Below the pieces are notes generated by a model. It was given only the letters and a program-made list of their open reading frames with translations, ran no database searches and had not been told where the DNA came from. From Lineus longissimus (taxonomy: Eukaryota > Nemertea > Pilidiophora > Heteronemertea > Lineidae): DNA of 64,000 nucleotides. The DNA is taken from the NCBI RefSeq assembly GCF_910592395.1, contig NC_088323.1, positions 11,519,501 to 11,583,500 of the forward strand, read 5' to 3'. Positions 1 to 12,880 of the stretch are shown one piece after another (within the stretch, counting starts at the first letter, position 1; the number at the start of each line of letters is the position of its first letter). The position numbers were made by a program, and so were the translations under genes.

Positions 1-480
1 TGAGTTTTTGATCTGGCCTGCTTTTCAAGGTCACATATGTCACAGAGGTCAAATGGCGTAAATTGGTCGCTTGATTGTAACTATGGGACGTTTTTTAACC
101 ACTAAAGATATGAACTTGAAATTTGGTACACATGACTCCCTACGTCATGTAACCTCGGACACCGAATTTCGATCTGATCTGGTACTATACTTGGCCACCA
201 GGAGGCCAAAACTAAAATAGGTGAAAAGTGCAATATCTCGTTTATTAGTGACTTGTTTTTGATGATATTCTTATGGTATTTACTCCAAGCAACGATACAT
301 CACATGTCATACCGACTTTGGTTTGACCTATATACTATACATGTACGTTTCTTAACCTGGATGAACTCCAAAGCATCAAATATCTATACGGTTTTGCACA
401 ATGGCCCCTGGCCGTTTCATTATATTAATATCAAGTACACGTGGGTATCTAGGACAGCCTGATTCATGTTGCCTTGAGGT
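1..480 (-). repeat. R1 family repeat, partial internal units
   Basis: This stretch carries the recognisable R1 phrases: a protein-free run with 'gaggtcaaatggcgtaaattgg', a 'gcacgttt' type block, and 'gccaccagg.ggccaaa'. They occur in the same order as in the copies at 0.8-1.9 kb. No hairpin head or CGTC tract is present, so this is a fragment that may continue left of the window. A terminal phrase 'gcacaatggcccctggcc' near 398 recurs at 1870, 11944, 58750 and 61640. Strand is given only relative to other copies and is uncertain. Confidence 0.6.
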
Positions 481-777
481 CAACTTGTTAAGTAGAATGC
501 CCTGATTGCCGGTTACTGATAGTCTAGTCCACCTAGATATCTAATCTTGGACGCTCTAATATTCTGTCAAACCTTGTTGTTACATGTAAGTTCACGTTGC
601 TCTCCCTCAAGAACCTACAGCGCACTATTTTGGTGTTTTCGGGTTGGCATGCCTGTGTTCTTCACCATTCTGGAGCTGAGCCAATCAAAATGCAGGAAAG
701 TGACAATTACACCCCCGCCAGGCAAACCTCGAGGCAGTGTTACTAGTTTAGTACTGTAAGTGAAAACTGATGTGGTG

Positions 778-1905
778 TTTAGCTCACCTCTTAGCAGAGG
801 TGAGCTTATCCCATACCGTGGTGTCCGTCGTCCGTCGTCGTCGTCGTCGTCGTCGTCCGTCGTCCGTTAGCAGGGCACGTTTCGTAACTGTTAGAGCTAT
901 TGAGTTGAAACTTGGTACACATGTACCCTTATGTAATGACACCTTGGAGACCAAGTTTCGGTCCGATTCGTTTCATGGTTTGGCCACCAGGGGGCCAAAC
1001 GTTAAAAGTGAAAATATGCAATATCTCCCTTAATAGTATTTGGGAAATTTTGAAAAAAATATGGTAGGTACTTCTAGCAAAGGTGCATCATATATCCTCC
1101 GGGTTTTTGATTTGACCTCCTTTTCAAGGTCACAGAGGTCAAATGGTGTAAATTGGCCGTTAGGATGTAACGATGGCACGTTTCTAAACTGCAATGGCTA
1201 TTGATACCAAATTTGGTACACATTTACCCCTTAGTCAGGTGATCTTAGGGACCGAAGTTTGGTCCAATATGATTCACCACTTGACCACCAGGGGGCAAAA
1301 TCCAAAAACCTTAAAAATGTGATTATTCCTTAACTTCTTGCCCGATTGCCACCAATTTGATATCATGGGTACATCTAACCACCATACAGTATATGTCACA
1401 CAGGTTTTTAATTTGACCTTCTTGTCAAGGTCACAGAGGTCAAATGGCGTAAATTCGCGTCAGCCCGTAACTATGGCACGTTTCTTAACTGCAATGACTA
1501 TTGATCACAAATTAAGTACACATGTACCCCCTGGTCAGGTGATCTCAGGTACCGAAGTTTGGTGCGATCTGATTTGCCGTTTGGCCTCCAGGGAGGGGGC
1601 CAAATCCTAAATTCTTCAAAATGCCATTATTCCTAGTAATGACTTGCCCGATTGGCACCAATTTTATATCATAGGTACATCTAATTCTAACAACCATTCA
1701 ATGTGTCACCCGGGTCTTCTTTGATTTGACCTACTTTTCAAGGTCACAGAGGTCGAATGTATTGTAAATTGGCCATTTTGGGGAAATTGTAATTGCTTGG
1801 ACCTACGTCAAACCTAACACTACATGACACAATACCATGCTCTTTATCCATCTTTCCTCCACATGAGGTGAGCACAATGGCCCTGGCCATTTCATTTGGG
1901 ATTAA
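778..1905 (+). repeat. R1 repeat with hairpin head and about three ~306-bp internal units
   Basis: The copy opens with a palindromic head (TTAGCTCACC, then GGTGAGCTTA), followed by a CGTC/CGT-rich tract at about 823-867. Internal units then recur: the phrase 'aaggtcacagaggtc' is at about 1128, 1430 and 1740, a spacing of roughly 306 bp. The copy ends near 'gtgagcacaatggccctgg', a phrase shared with other copies. It has no sustained ORF and the small ones inside it are composition artefacts. This is the best copy for defining the family. It has no recognisable transposase and is probably a non-autonomous element or a tandemly built satellite-like unit. Confidence 0.7.
823..867. repeat. (CGT)n / CGTC microsatellite inside R1
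   Basis: Near-perfect CGT and CGTC iterations directly follow the R1 hairpin head. Equivalent tracts occur after the head at about 9530-9570 and, inverted, near 21240, 47340 and 60000. The tract is therefore part of the family's structure and not a chance microsatellite. Confidence 0.85.
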
Positions 1906-2689
1906 TAAGTGTGCACCGGGCAACATACAATTCACTAAATTCAGAGTGAGACTCAACACTTTCCAGATAGATGCCAGCACTTTTCAACAACAAGGAAGGA
2001 GGGTTTAGTAATTGCACTAGTTAGTGGTATGAAAAGCTGTATCTCCCACTCTTGATGCTGAGGGGACACCAGAGTTAAAAAGAATCCTTTAGCCGTACAT
2101 TATCACTATATCAGTTCACAAAACTTGAAAAGAAAATGCCTTCATATGCAACCAATTAGATATCTAGACACAACATGGAAGGTATCTGAAAGTTTGAGTC
2201 CTGGACAACATGCAACATTTTCAGCTTGTATGACATGAACATAGTACTTATGTATACTGGTCCAAATTTTTGGCTCACCTGTGGGAAGTTGGCCTAGAAT
2301 TTGGACGAGCATAATTGATACTCGCAAAACTACGCCCAACCTCTCGTGGCAGATGGAAGGTATTTTACATATTGAGACCAAACTTGGGATTGAGACCCGC
2401 TTCAAATCGCACAGATGCTAGGGTCATAAATCGCCAAATATGCCTCGGCGCATGGAAAGTAAGACTAGCGCGTCAAAGTAAATTGTATGTGGAACAGGAT
2501 GGACCCATTCATGAACATGAAAACGGCCTGCGTCTTAAGAACTACATTTCTCGGGGGGGGGGGACAAAACGGACCCCGTCCCCACTGTGTAGTGCCACCT
2601 TAATGGGTTTGTGATGTTCAATAATGCCCCTTTAGACGACATATACAGAAACTAGAGGTGATTACAAACACAATGGTGTGTCACATCAT

Positions 2690-3215
2690 GGGTTAATGTG
2701 AAAAGGCTTGGTTCTAGTGGCATGTTTCTTAACCGCGAGAACTATGAACTTGAAACGTAGTACAAAGGACCCCCTAGGTCATGTAACCTCTGACACCGAA
2801 TTTCGGTCCAATCTGATTCTTGACTTGGCCACCAGGGGGCCAAAAGTTGAAATCTAAAAAGTATTTTTGATTTGATCTAATTTTCATGGTCGCATAGGTA
2901 AAATGGCGTTAATTGGCCATTTGAGTGTAACTATGGCACGTTTCTTAACCGCTAAAGCTATGAACTTGAGGCAAATCATGACTTCCTACGACATATGATG
3001 TCTCAGACCAAATATCGGTCCGATCTGAATCTCTCGTTTATAAGTGACTTGTTTTCAATGATATTTTTATGGTAGCCAAGCAAGGATAGATCACATGTCA
3101 TACTGACTTTGATTTGACCTGTGTACCATACATGTAGCATGTTTCTTAACCAGCATGGTTTCCTAACAACCAAATATCAATACGATGAGCACAATGGCAC
3201 CAGGGGTTTGAAATA
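2690..3215. repeat. R1 family fragment
   Basis: R1 phrases occur twice here: 'catgtttcttaaccgc', 'accaggggg' and 'gatttga...ttttcatggtcgcata'. The copy is more diverged than the one at 0.8-1.9 kb and lacks the head. It ends near a degenerate 'gatgagcacaatggca' terminal phrase at about 3184. Confidence 0.55.
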
Positions 3216-3554
3216 CCGAGAGGCGGGGTATATTGAAAACAACTAGATTAAAAAAATAACATAAAAATCCTAAGCAAGAATGTACATTTGTCATGACTAT
3301 CGAATACACTCTATGGAATTGCAAGTGCCGCACAAATGATGGTCATAAAGCACAGTTCATGGGCTCATTTGAATTTTTGAAAAGGCACATGAATCATAAA
3401 AAGGATTTTTGGACATTTAAAAAAATGTTTGTTGCATAATGAAGGGATGGAATGAGATGCATCCAGATACAACAGATATATGACCAACTAAATATACCAT
3501 TCTCTGCTGAAAACCGCATTCAAATATCTTATTTCATCTTTGTGATATTTTTAA

Positions 3555-4150
3555 ACAAGAGGCCCAAGGGCCTGGCGCTCAGCTGGATGACCTAATAACA
3601 TAGGACTGAGGGTATAAAGTAGTAAATATCGGCTTTATACTACTGTTTGAAGGTCAAGAGAACACGTTATACCACTAAAATTTCCAATGCAGAGCTGCCA
3701 GCTGGATGAAATATGATTGAACTAATCAGCCATGGTACGTAAATATTACAGGAGGCAACGGAAGATATCCCTAGTTCAGCATGTTGTATCAGTAGCTTTA
3801 CAGAAAAAAAGTGTCAAGAGAGGATGAGACTTCTCCATGGACAACTGTGGTATGTCCAGGCTGGGTTGTACAGCACAAGGATACAAAATGCTGTCTGTAA
3901 TTGAGAGGTATCATGATTTAACAGAGGTCAAAATAAATAGAAATTACCAGTTTGGGACTAGCACCACTTTCTTTTTTTTTAATAAGGTAGAGATTACAGG
4001 AGTCAACAAAATTAATCTTATTGAGAGAAATTGACCTGTCCTGCAGGTGATTGGAATTTACAATACAAAGGGTCGTTTTTCATGACATTGTGTTCTACTG
4101 CGTATTCCTAGTCATAGTGAGTCGATCTGGAACCAATCTATCCTTGGCGG
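3555..4150 (+). repeat. R5 repeat, left copy
   Basis: It starts with a GC-rich hairpin-like head (AACAAGAGGCCCAAGGGCCT). Blocks then match, in reverse-complement order, the sequence from 14533 back to 13150, for example the 'cctgcaggtgattggaattt' block and the 'gtgttctactgcgtat' block. A further inverted match around 4850-4930 (to 12890-12960) suggests the element reaches about 5000 and was interrupted by the R2 copy at 4147-4850. No coding capacity was seen. Confidence 0.65.
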
Positions 4151-4850
4151 AGACAGGTTCAAATTGGCTATATCTTGAATAGATCGAATTGCGATGAAAA
4201 TCTAATGCAATAAAGGAGCAATATCGAAGAGACAAATTAATCAAACCAATTGTCCACAGACTCGGACCCTGAAATGGCACGATGTATGCGTGCTCCTCCT
4301 AGTCCTACATGAAGCAATGTCTCAGCCAAAAAGGCAAAGTTAGCAGCTCCTTGGTAAGGCCATGTCAGGTTCCGCGCGCCTCTTCAGATACATCAAGTAT
4401 TGAAAGCTGTGGTGAGCTGAGCACATAAAAGACTATGGTCACCTTAATTTGAAAATCCCTTCGTAATCAAGGGCTACCTCTGACTAAAACAGCACAATAG
4501 ACCACCAATTTGATCCAGCTCCTGACTGCGGGAAAACCCAAGTCCAGCAACCAAAAGTACCAAAAATACATTTTTGTTTACATTTGAACTGCACACATGC
4601 GTTTGTTTACAATTTCATTTCCCGCGAAATCTCGAAAATCAGGTGACCTGCAATCGTGGATTGAAAATAACATTAACCTCGGTTCAGCAGGTCAGCAGGT
4701 ATACCGGCTGTTCCAATCATCCCCCTACAGCCAGCCGTTCAAAAGGTAATGTTATTCACCCCACATGGAGTGCAAGTAATTGATTAAGTCCCTGCATAAC
4801 TTAACAGCAATGGCTTGGCTTCTGTGAGTGGTAAGGAGAATTGACAGTTT
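4147..4850 (+). repeat. R2 dispersed repeat, partial copy
   Basis: It shares 'caggttcaaattggctatatc', the 'gtccacagactcggacc' block, the 'ggtgagc...cataaa' block and the 'cccctacagccag' block with copies at 14773-15893 (+), 27376-27965 (-) and 31900-32437 (-). There is no ORF of note. It sits inside R5, so it inserted later. Confidence 0.6.
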
Positions 4851-4999
4851 TTTATGGGAGTAACATCATTGTGTTGCTTAAAACGTCTACTTTTTACTCA
4901 TGTAAGAATCGTAGTACTAATAATAACTTCAACTTATTTTCCAGTTATGATAACACAACACACATCTTCATGATCATGATCTTTCTCAAACGAACTGAA

Positions 5000-6775
5000 T
5001 GACCTAATCGCCTTGGACGCACAACCTAACCACATATCAATCCGCCCCGACGATCGACACATCCATTCGATTCGATAACCCTCGATAAAGTTTGATAAAT
5101 AAACTAGAACTGATATTTCACAGGAGCACCTGTGAATTCATGACTCCAGGGTTGTTTTGAGGGCAATATTGTAAGAGTTGGTCTTGAGTATGGGGACGTG
5201 AAGGTCCGTGTGAGGCACCTGGGGAGAGAAGACTAGTTGAACGATGTGATCATGGAGGTATAAATAATTATTTATACCTCCATGATGGGATCTGACACGG
5301 ACACTACTATTGATCTCATTATATGAATACCATTTAATTACAAAAAAGTGAAAACAGATCATATCATATTCCTTGGCATAAATTAAAATAGGAGTGTGGG
5401 AACAAGGTTTTTTAGCAGGAGGAAAGCGAGAACATTTTGCGCCGTCGTATTCCGATTTGGCTGGTTAGTGGTGAAATCTGCTTTTAATTTTGCAAATTAA
5501 CATATTCGTTTTCTAGTTCTAACGTTGTCTGTAAAGATGCTTTCCCAATGCTTGACTGGTCTGGCAAGAGACATTGCCAGGAAAACGTGACGTCATTTTG
5601 GCCATTCTTCTTACCGCACGCCCTCTCTCTCCGTAAAAGTTCCTGACATGGTGTGAAGTGGGAGGGCGCACAATGGGAACCACACTGCCGCGATGTCAAT
5701 AGTTTCTATTTATAGAATTCAGCGGCAGAGATTTTAGGCACGGAAAAAGTGGATTAACTCGGCTAATCTCAATGGATTTTACCCAAGAATGTTTTCAAGG
5801 CGAGAGAAACATCTGATTTAAGTACTGCGCTTATTAGATTTCATGTTCAGGCCGAAGATTTGCCTAAAACGTGGACGAAGAGTGCATTATCGAGTGTTGG
5901 AGAGAGGTCACGTGATTGGACGACAAACCTGAACAAAGTTTTCGTGCTTTTAGCTGTCAACATCAATGGCTATAATATACTCCTGCAGAATAGTAGAACT
6001 AATAGAACTAATTTCCGAAGTTTCCAATAGTTTGAACACAAATCAGAACATCACCCATCAGCTGGACTCAGATCTGCATAAATTACGATAAATAATGAGG
6101 TCGTCGCTTCAAGTTCGCAAAGAAAGTTGACTCCATTCGAAGGTTGTTTTGACCAAATTCTGTTGAACTCATCGTTATGAGGGCATTTGAACACATTCTC
6201 GTTGATCTTTTCTATAAACGTGTGAAGTTTCGTACCAAAATACGTTTCCGTAAAGGCTTAAAAAAGAAAATTCCTCACTTACAAAATCATCGCTCCGGTA
6301 GAAATAAAAATGTCACCGCCATTTTCTTGACGATAGTACTCCAGGTAACCTCGGCGGGAAATTTAAAGCGGGGTCATCCGGGGTCAAACAACAGTTTTGC
6401 TCACTACCGCCAACTGGTGATATAAATCGACACTAATCTATTTTATATCAAAACTTCTGTATCATGAAGACCTTTTCAACTTTATTTCAAGCTTTTATCT
6501 GCTGGAATAGAGCGTCAAAAAATTGTTTTTTCATTTACGCATTTTGCCCCCTGGGGAGCTGAATTTGAGTCGAATCGCCCAAAATTTTTTCCGTAAGCAA
6601 CATTTTCTGCGGTGTTTATAAGCAAGACTAGATTTGAAGTGCCTCGGTTGTATGATTACAAAATGCCCAACTTTGTCTACAGATGGCATGATGGAAGGAT
6701 GGCAGGAAGGACGGACACCAATCGAATAGCTATTTGACTAGCTCCGCTGACTTTGTCAGCTGAGTTTAAAACCGT
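5000..6775. other. No gene seen
   Basis: I find no domain-bearing ORF and no recognised repeat family in this stretch. The only structural feature is the perfect palindrome at 5249-5286. The small ORFs on both strands (up to 82 codons) show no motif. Confidence 0.5.
5249..5286. repeat. Perfect 38-bp palindrome
   Basis: Bases 5249-5267 are exactly reverse-complementary to 5268-5286 with no spacer. The half-site reads ATCATGGAGGTATAAATAA. No related copy was noticed in the window. It could extrude as a cruciform. Confidence 0.95.
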
Positions 6776-6779
6776 GGAC

Positions 6780-7385
6780 ATTTACTTTCTGAAAGAACTG
6801 TACATAGGTAATAGATGTTCAGCACGATATATGTTCAGAAAAATATCTTGATATTCGACTTGTCATAGATAGGCGATGTTTAGCAATGGCAGTTGGCGCA
6901 ACCGATTGCGCTGTTTTGGGGTATATCTTTAGTTTCTGCTACGATAATTTGATATTCAACGAGTGATGTTTAGGCAACTGATGGTCAGCAATGACAGTTG
7001 AGGTTGGCGATCACACTATTTTTCGGTAGACAGGGTTGTGAAGACTGTTCGGACGGATTGAGCATGAAATTTTGAGATTCCGCGATGAAAATTTGATGTA
7101 CGACAAGCGATATAATATAGGCAATAGATGGTCACCAATGACAGTTGACGTGACCGATCACGCTCTTTTTGGGTGTACGAAATTTTGAGATTCAGCGACG
7201 ATAAGTTGATATTCGAAAAGCGATATATAGGTAATGACTGTTGACGCAACCGATCGTGCGGTTTTTTTGTATGTAGAGTATATATAACACCGAGAGTCGC
7301 AACAGATACCACATTTTCTAAAATCGAACTACCTAAAGACCACCGCGGCTCAGTTTGAAAAATATAAGGGCCAATGGTCATACAC
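6780..7385. repeat. R3 satellite-like tandem repeat
   Basis: About four degenerate units carry the phrases 'gatattcgac', 'gcgatatatagg', 'caatgacagttg.cg' and 'gttcggacggattgag' in fixed order at roughly 140-180-bp spacing. The same units recur at 8265-8640, 14538-14645, 16085-16640, 17368-17705 and 18129-18290. The 121-codon minus-strand ORF here is discussed under findings. Confidence 0.75.
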
Positions 7386-7398
7386 TGTATGCGATAAC

Positions 7399-7429
7399 CT
7401 TCGCTGGCAATTAAAAATTGCCAGCGAAG
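7399..7429. repeat. Short hairpin, 14-bp arms, 3-nt loop
   Basis: CTTCGCTGGCAATT is separated by AAA from its exact reverse complement. It immediately follows the R3 block and may be an element terminus. Confidence 0.85.
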
Positions 7430-8264
7430 CTAAAAAAAACTTTCTATCGTTGAAACCATTAGGAAAGTAGTACACCGAAAATCATGTAGGATAACCTGAT
7501 CACCCCGAAGACGGAGTTTACATACAGCTCCATGTACATAGATGACGCGTAGTATCTTTTTCTCTACCAACGTACGAACCTGCAATAAAATGTGTTCATG
7601 CGCACGGATATATAGTGCTTGATCCCGTGTAAGCTAAAACGTAATGATTACAAAGTTAAATACTTTTAATATGCAGGTCTAAAGTCTCGAATCGATTATC
7701 CTAACCTGTCCAATTTGGTAATAAAATCCCGAGCGAAAAATGAAATCGAGAAAAAATGGCGGATGCCGGAAAAGTGCATTGGTGGTTCATCCGCTTATCA
7801 CCGGAAAGCCCTCGATCATTACTTTTAGGGCGCTAAATTTAAAAATACATGACGTCATTCGAGGTATTCCCCAAAAAACATGCAGTGTTTGCGTGCATGA
7901 ATGATTAATTTATGCATGTTCGGCGAACACGTGAGCAGATGTGGTTTGAAGATGCGTGCTCATTGGCTAATAGCGTAATACGTCACATTTGCGCATGCGT
8001 ACGATGGCTTATTCCAGACCATGCTGACCTGAGACAAGTGCACTTGTTGCGTATGGTATTATGTGTCAAAGAACCGCAACGTGATCATGAAGTCAAATCA
8101 GGACGTCAATTAAATACGTTTGTAGCAAGCAATCAGACATTCTGATTGACATGTCTGACACACTGTAACTGTTCACCAAGCGAAGCTATCATAGCCGCCA
8201 GGCTCTAGTTTATGCCAAAACTAAACCTCCATACCCTTGCAAAATCATCACAGATATCAATAAG

Positions 8265-8640
8265 TTTCTGTAGATGGTAAGCAATGACAGTTGATGCGAC
8301 CGATCGTGCTTTTTGGGTAGACAGTATCAAGATGACCGTTCGGACGGAATGAGCACGAAATTTAAAAATTCTCCAACGATAATTAGATATTCGAGAAGTG
8401 ATATATGGGCAATAAGACGCAACCGATTGACTGTTTTTGGATATACAGAGTCGTGATGATTGTTCGGCTGGATATTCGACCAGCTCTCATGTACATATCG
8501 ATATAGGTGATCGATATTCAGCTCGATAGTTGTTCAGCACAATATTTTGTGATGTATATGCAACGGATGGTCAGCAGTGACAGTTCACATGGCCGATCAC
8601 GCTCTTTTTAGCTCAGCTGACAAAGTCAGCAAAGCTGGTA
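8265..8640. repeat. R3 satellite-like tandem repeat
   Basis: About two and a half degenerate R3 units, with 'agcaatgacagttgatgcg', 'gttcggacgga', 'gatattcga' and 'ccgatcacgctcttttt'. The block is flanked on the right by 'agctcagctgacaaagtcagc', a phrase also seen in inverted form near 6740-6765. The R3 blocks at 6.78-7.4 and 8.27-8.64 kb may therefore belong to one larger element. Confidence 0.7.
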
Positions 8641-9484
8641 ATATATCTAAGGGAATGGTGAATGTCCTTCCATTTGTGTCACTTTCGGGCATTTTGTAAC
8701 CGCAAAGCCTAGACACTTCGTTGACGCTGCTAAATTAGGCGTAACCCAAGATGAACTCAGAAACCAACTAGAGCTGGCTACTGCCAGCGAACTCTCTGCC
8801 GAATTAATATCTGGGGGTACCTGCTATGTTGACAGGAAGTTTTTGGGGCATGGTTTTGAGGGAGGTACGTGCACTCATGTACATTTGGGATAGGTGATGA
8901 CCACAAAATGAGTCTAAGATGAAGATGTTTATCGAAAATGTCTATCGAAAATAGTCCGGCTGGCACTCAGTGCTGCAACGATTTAGCAGGTCACAAAAAT
9001 CTAGTTTTCTGGGCGGGCGAAAGTACAATATCCGAACAAAACACAACATATAAAGGCTATTTTATTAAAAGCACAGTCTAGGCATAAAGAATATTTTGTA
9101 CAGACTATTTTCATGCAAAATGTTCCGAGTATCGCGGACATTGACTAAATGGACCTACGAACTGGCACTACACAAGATAACTGGGTTGTTTCACCCATGC
9201 TTTTTTGCCCTATTTTGGTAACAGTTTGTCCCTTAAATTCGTTAACCATTGGTCGTTACATCAATTCATCTTCATTTTACCAACTTTACGGCATATTCCT
9301 TGGGCATATTCAACCAAACCTGCATGGCTAAACAATAAATCTACTGAGGGCGAAACAACCACGCTGCAACGGCATTAGAGCGAAACTAAATCGCTGACGG
9401 CGAAACGACCACGCTACAAGTACAACGGCATGAGGCCGAAACGATCGTGAAGCATGTACATGTGCGAAACTAAAAATAGCAGTT

Positions 9485-10080
9485 TTAGCTCACCTGTCAG
9501 GTGAGCTAATACGATACCGCGGCGTCTGGCGTCGTCGTCGTCGTTGTTGTCGTTGTCGTCGTCCGTCGTTAACTTTTGACAAAATCGTGGCACGTTTCTT
9601 AACCGCTTGACCCAGAAAGTTCATACTTGGTGTGTGGGTACCCCTAGGCAAGACCTTCCTTCAGAATGAAAATCAGCGCAATTTGACTGCTGGTCTGCCA
9701 TATAGGGGGTGCTCTTTGAAAACCTATTTTTGTCATTTTGAAGCTTATGGTTAAAGCTAGAGCGATGGAAATTTTATGGTGGGTGTATCTAATAAAGGTT
9801 CATCACATATCACACGGGTTTTTGATTTTACCTTCATTTCAAGGTCACAGAGGTCGAACTCTAAAATGTCTTTGATCATGGCACGTTTTTTTGCTATTGG
9901 TCATAGACTCTCTAAATTTGATATGTAGACACCTATTGGGCATCTCTACATGTTGACACAGATTTAGGTCAGTGTGACCTACTATTCAGGTATAAGTAGG
10001 TCAAGGTTAAAAAAGCCCATTTTCTTTATTCCAGCAGATTGAAGTTTGAAATGAAGTTTTAGAGGTTGGCCTGATATAGA
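9485..10080 (+). repeat. R1 repeat with hairpin head
   Basis: A palindromic head (TTAGCTCACCTG / CAGGTGAGCTAA) is followed by a CGTC/CGTTGT-rich tract and diverged R1 units ('ggcacgtttcttaaccgc', 'aaggtcacagaggtcgaac'). It diverges into unrelated sequence after about 10080. Confidence 0.7.
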
Positions 10081-11083
10081 GGTTTCGATATTCAATAGAT
10101 TAATTTCATTTCATATCACTAGGTGGCGGTATTGTGCAAAAATGTCAGTTGGCACATTGCCATCAGTTTTGCGGTTCGAGGCAATCCGTCGGGGTATCCC
10201 AGATTCGCAGTGTTGTACTGCGCCACTAGATCTGCATACTACAAGTATGGAAGACAGCCATTTTATGAATTTGAAGCGAGACGATGAAGGAATTAAATCA
10301 CCTTGAATCAATGCTTAAACTTAATCATCCGCTCTTCGGATGTGGTCGTATGTGTTGATTACATTCTTGTGATTGGTTTGAGATTATTAGTTTGTCCTCA
10401 TTGCCGGTTGTTTTAGAAAATTTTGACTGTGATTGGAAGGTAAAATGAGAAACTTGTCACACTGTTCTTCGGCTTGGAATGGGGATAGTCAATGCAGAGC
10501 CAGTTGGTACAAGCTGCCTTGCGAATCGGGGTGGCGTAAATAATACTGTGAAAGAACAATAAAATGATGAATTGTAGCAGTGTGTGTCAGAAATTATGTG
10601 ATTTCCATTGCATTTGACGATCCCAAAGTTTCGAGAGTATGGCAAAATGGCGGCTGGCGTCATTGGAGATTAGCGTCAAGCCGGAACCTTTCGTTACAAT
10701 GTGGGCTTTTAAACACAAGTTAATGGTTTATAATCACCCAGACGCTACTCATTAGGTAAACCTCTACTAAAAACACTTGCTTTAATTTTTGTAAACATGT
10801 CATGAGTGCTTGAAAAGAACCATTTTTGTGATCGTTTTTCGTCGCTGTAGAAATGTACACAGTCGGAGTCAGTCAGTGTGTCAAAACAACGGTGTTAGTA
10901 TACACATGAATCCATGATACACGGAGACACGAATGTAAACATTTGCCTGTTGGGTCGGAAGGAGTTCACCGTTACCGATCACTGCCCCAAGAAAGGTCAT
11001 CTGAGCTGGTTGACTAAAGTAGATGATGATAATGATGAAAGTGTAGCGCAGCTGTCATCAGTGCTTTTATAGTTAGGCCTAGG
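10081..11083. other. No gene seen
   Basis: I see only short ORFs without motifs and no repeat family that recurs elsewhere in the window. Confidence 0.45.
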
Positions 11084-11440
11084 CTATAGTCGGATTCATA
11101 AGTAAATGTCACTGACTGCCCTTTTGGGTCGCTGTGCAAAAACTATTGGGCCGATTTCTTCAAAGTTTGGTTTTTCTTGAATCTAATTTCGGGACCCAAC
11201 ACAATTTCCAGGTTAGAGATTTGCAAATTATAAAGAAAAAAAAATTGTCAACTTTACTACGTCAATGTACACAAATACATACAAAAAAATTATTTCGTAA
11301 TCATGGTTACTGAAATATGAAAATCCTCTTGGGACCCGAAATTAGATTCAAGAAAAACCAAACTTTGAAGAAATCAGCCCAGTAGTTTTTGCGCAGCGGC
11401 CCAAAAGGGCAGTGACATTTACTTATGAATCCGACTATAG
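11084..11440. mobile_element. 357-bp MITE with ~115-bp terminal inverted repeats
   Basis: The left arm (11084 to about 11197) is nearly the exact reverse complement of the right arm (about 11333-11440). The ends read CTATAGTCGGATTCATAAG and its complement. The ~135-bp centre is AT-rich and non-coding. The TA at each tip would fit a TA target duplication (Tc1/mariner-like habit), but the palindromic ends make the exact boundary ambiguous by a few bases. Confidence 0.85.
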
Positions 11441-12880
11441 GGCTGTATTGTAACTGTGTTATTGTCTCAAAAATGAATACAAACTGCTACCTAGTTACTC
11501 AGTACATCATATTCTATACTGTGCATTTCTTACTTCAATTGTTCTTGTATCATATTTTTCAACATTTCTCTCTAATCGCAAGCCTAGTATAAATACTCCT
11601 TTTAAGATAGCGTATTCACACGCAATTCCACAGGTACATCCCATTCATTTGAAATTTCGGCCAATGACAGCAGGTTTTACAAAATGTAAATGCGCTGTTA
11701 ATTTTCAATAGTCACTGAATAGCTAAGACACATGTAAACCCGTCTTAATTGGCCAGAAAACATCTCTCAGCTTCTCCCACAAATAACGATTCACTTATTC
11801 CAACGTCAGTAACATGTGCACGCGGAAAACAATACGACTAACTCCACTTTTTCTAGACAAACCACACCATCCCACAACTATTGCTTGATTAACCCCAAAC
11901 AATGACAAGTTCTTCCTCATACTCTCCCTTTCATATCGACAGGTGAGCACAATGGCCCTGGCCATTTCATTTAATTACTACGCGGTACAAAGATTTATAT
12001 TCAGATTTTTATATTTCGAAAGTCCGTAAATTCTGGGTAACACAGATGGACGCCGATTCAGAGTTATTGATATTCAGCATGCAATACAGTTAATAAATAC
12101 GCCAGTGGAACTTGTGAAGTGAACACTCTGGGGAACTACATGATGGAGGTGCGCTGTTCGGTCCGGCACAATGTTTACGACTTCACAGACTAACAGACGT
12201 CATTCCATACCACCATATAAACTCTCTGCTATAGGCAGAGAGTTAAAAATCAGCGCGATCCGACCTACATTAAGCGAATGAGGTCATCGGGAAGTTTAAA
12301 CTTCATTCCTTTATACCTCGGTCCACAGAGGAAATATTGTTTTCACATCTGGCCGAATATTTTTTGATAATTTTTCATTTTTACTTGCAATGTAATTAGT
12401 TTAGTTTTCACCCCCAGTTAGCGCTACAGTCACATTTAACTGATTTTTGACGATTCAAAAGCCCGGGCTATGACGTATAGTTGCGCAGTTGTATTCTGCG
12501 CATGGAATTGACCAAGGAACCAGGCTATATTTGTGACCAGTCTAAAGATGGAAGATTGATTTTGCAACACGGTAACCAATTTTGTGCTAAAAAGAAGTCA
12601 AGTAGGTGATATCACTAGTTCCTTTCAGTGGGTAGTCATAAGGTCTTTAGGGACTACTTTCAGAAATTAGTTCTTGAAAATTTGGCCACAATTCTGTGAA
12701 AACGATATTAGAAGTGCACGCTCTGTTCGCGATGTATTTTGAAGTGGAGAATTCCCACAGTAAAGTTTGTTTATTATAGTGTCACCCCTAATGAAAGGGC
12801 CAGCCAGCTCTGGCTTATGAGACACTCTTTACTTCAAAACTCCTTTATCTAATGTCAGTATGTGCAGTGAATCGGCATGA
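11441..12880. other. No gene seen
   Basis: Contains one R1-type terminal phrase ('aggtgagcacaatggccctgg' at about 11940) and otherwise unrecognised AT-rich sequence. No supported ORF. Confidence 0.45.

Noticed and set aside
770-1033. 87-codon ORF with a poly-arginine run
   Set aside because: The arginines come from the CGTC tract of the R1 repeat; no conservation or motif.
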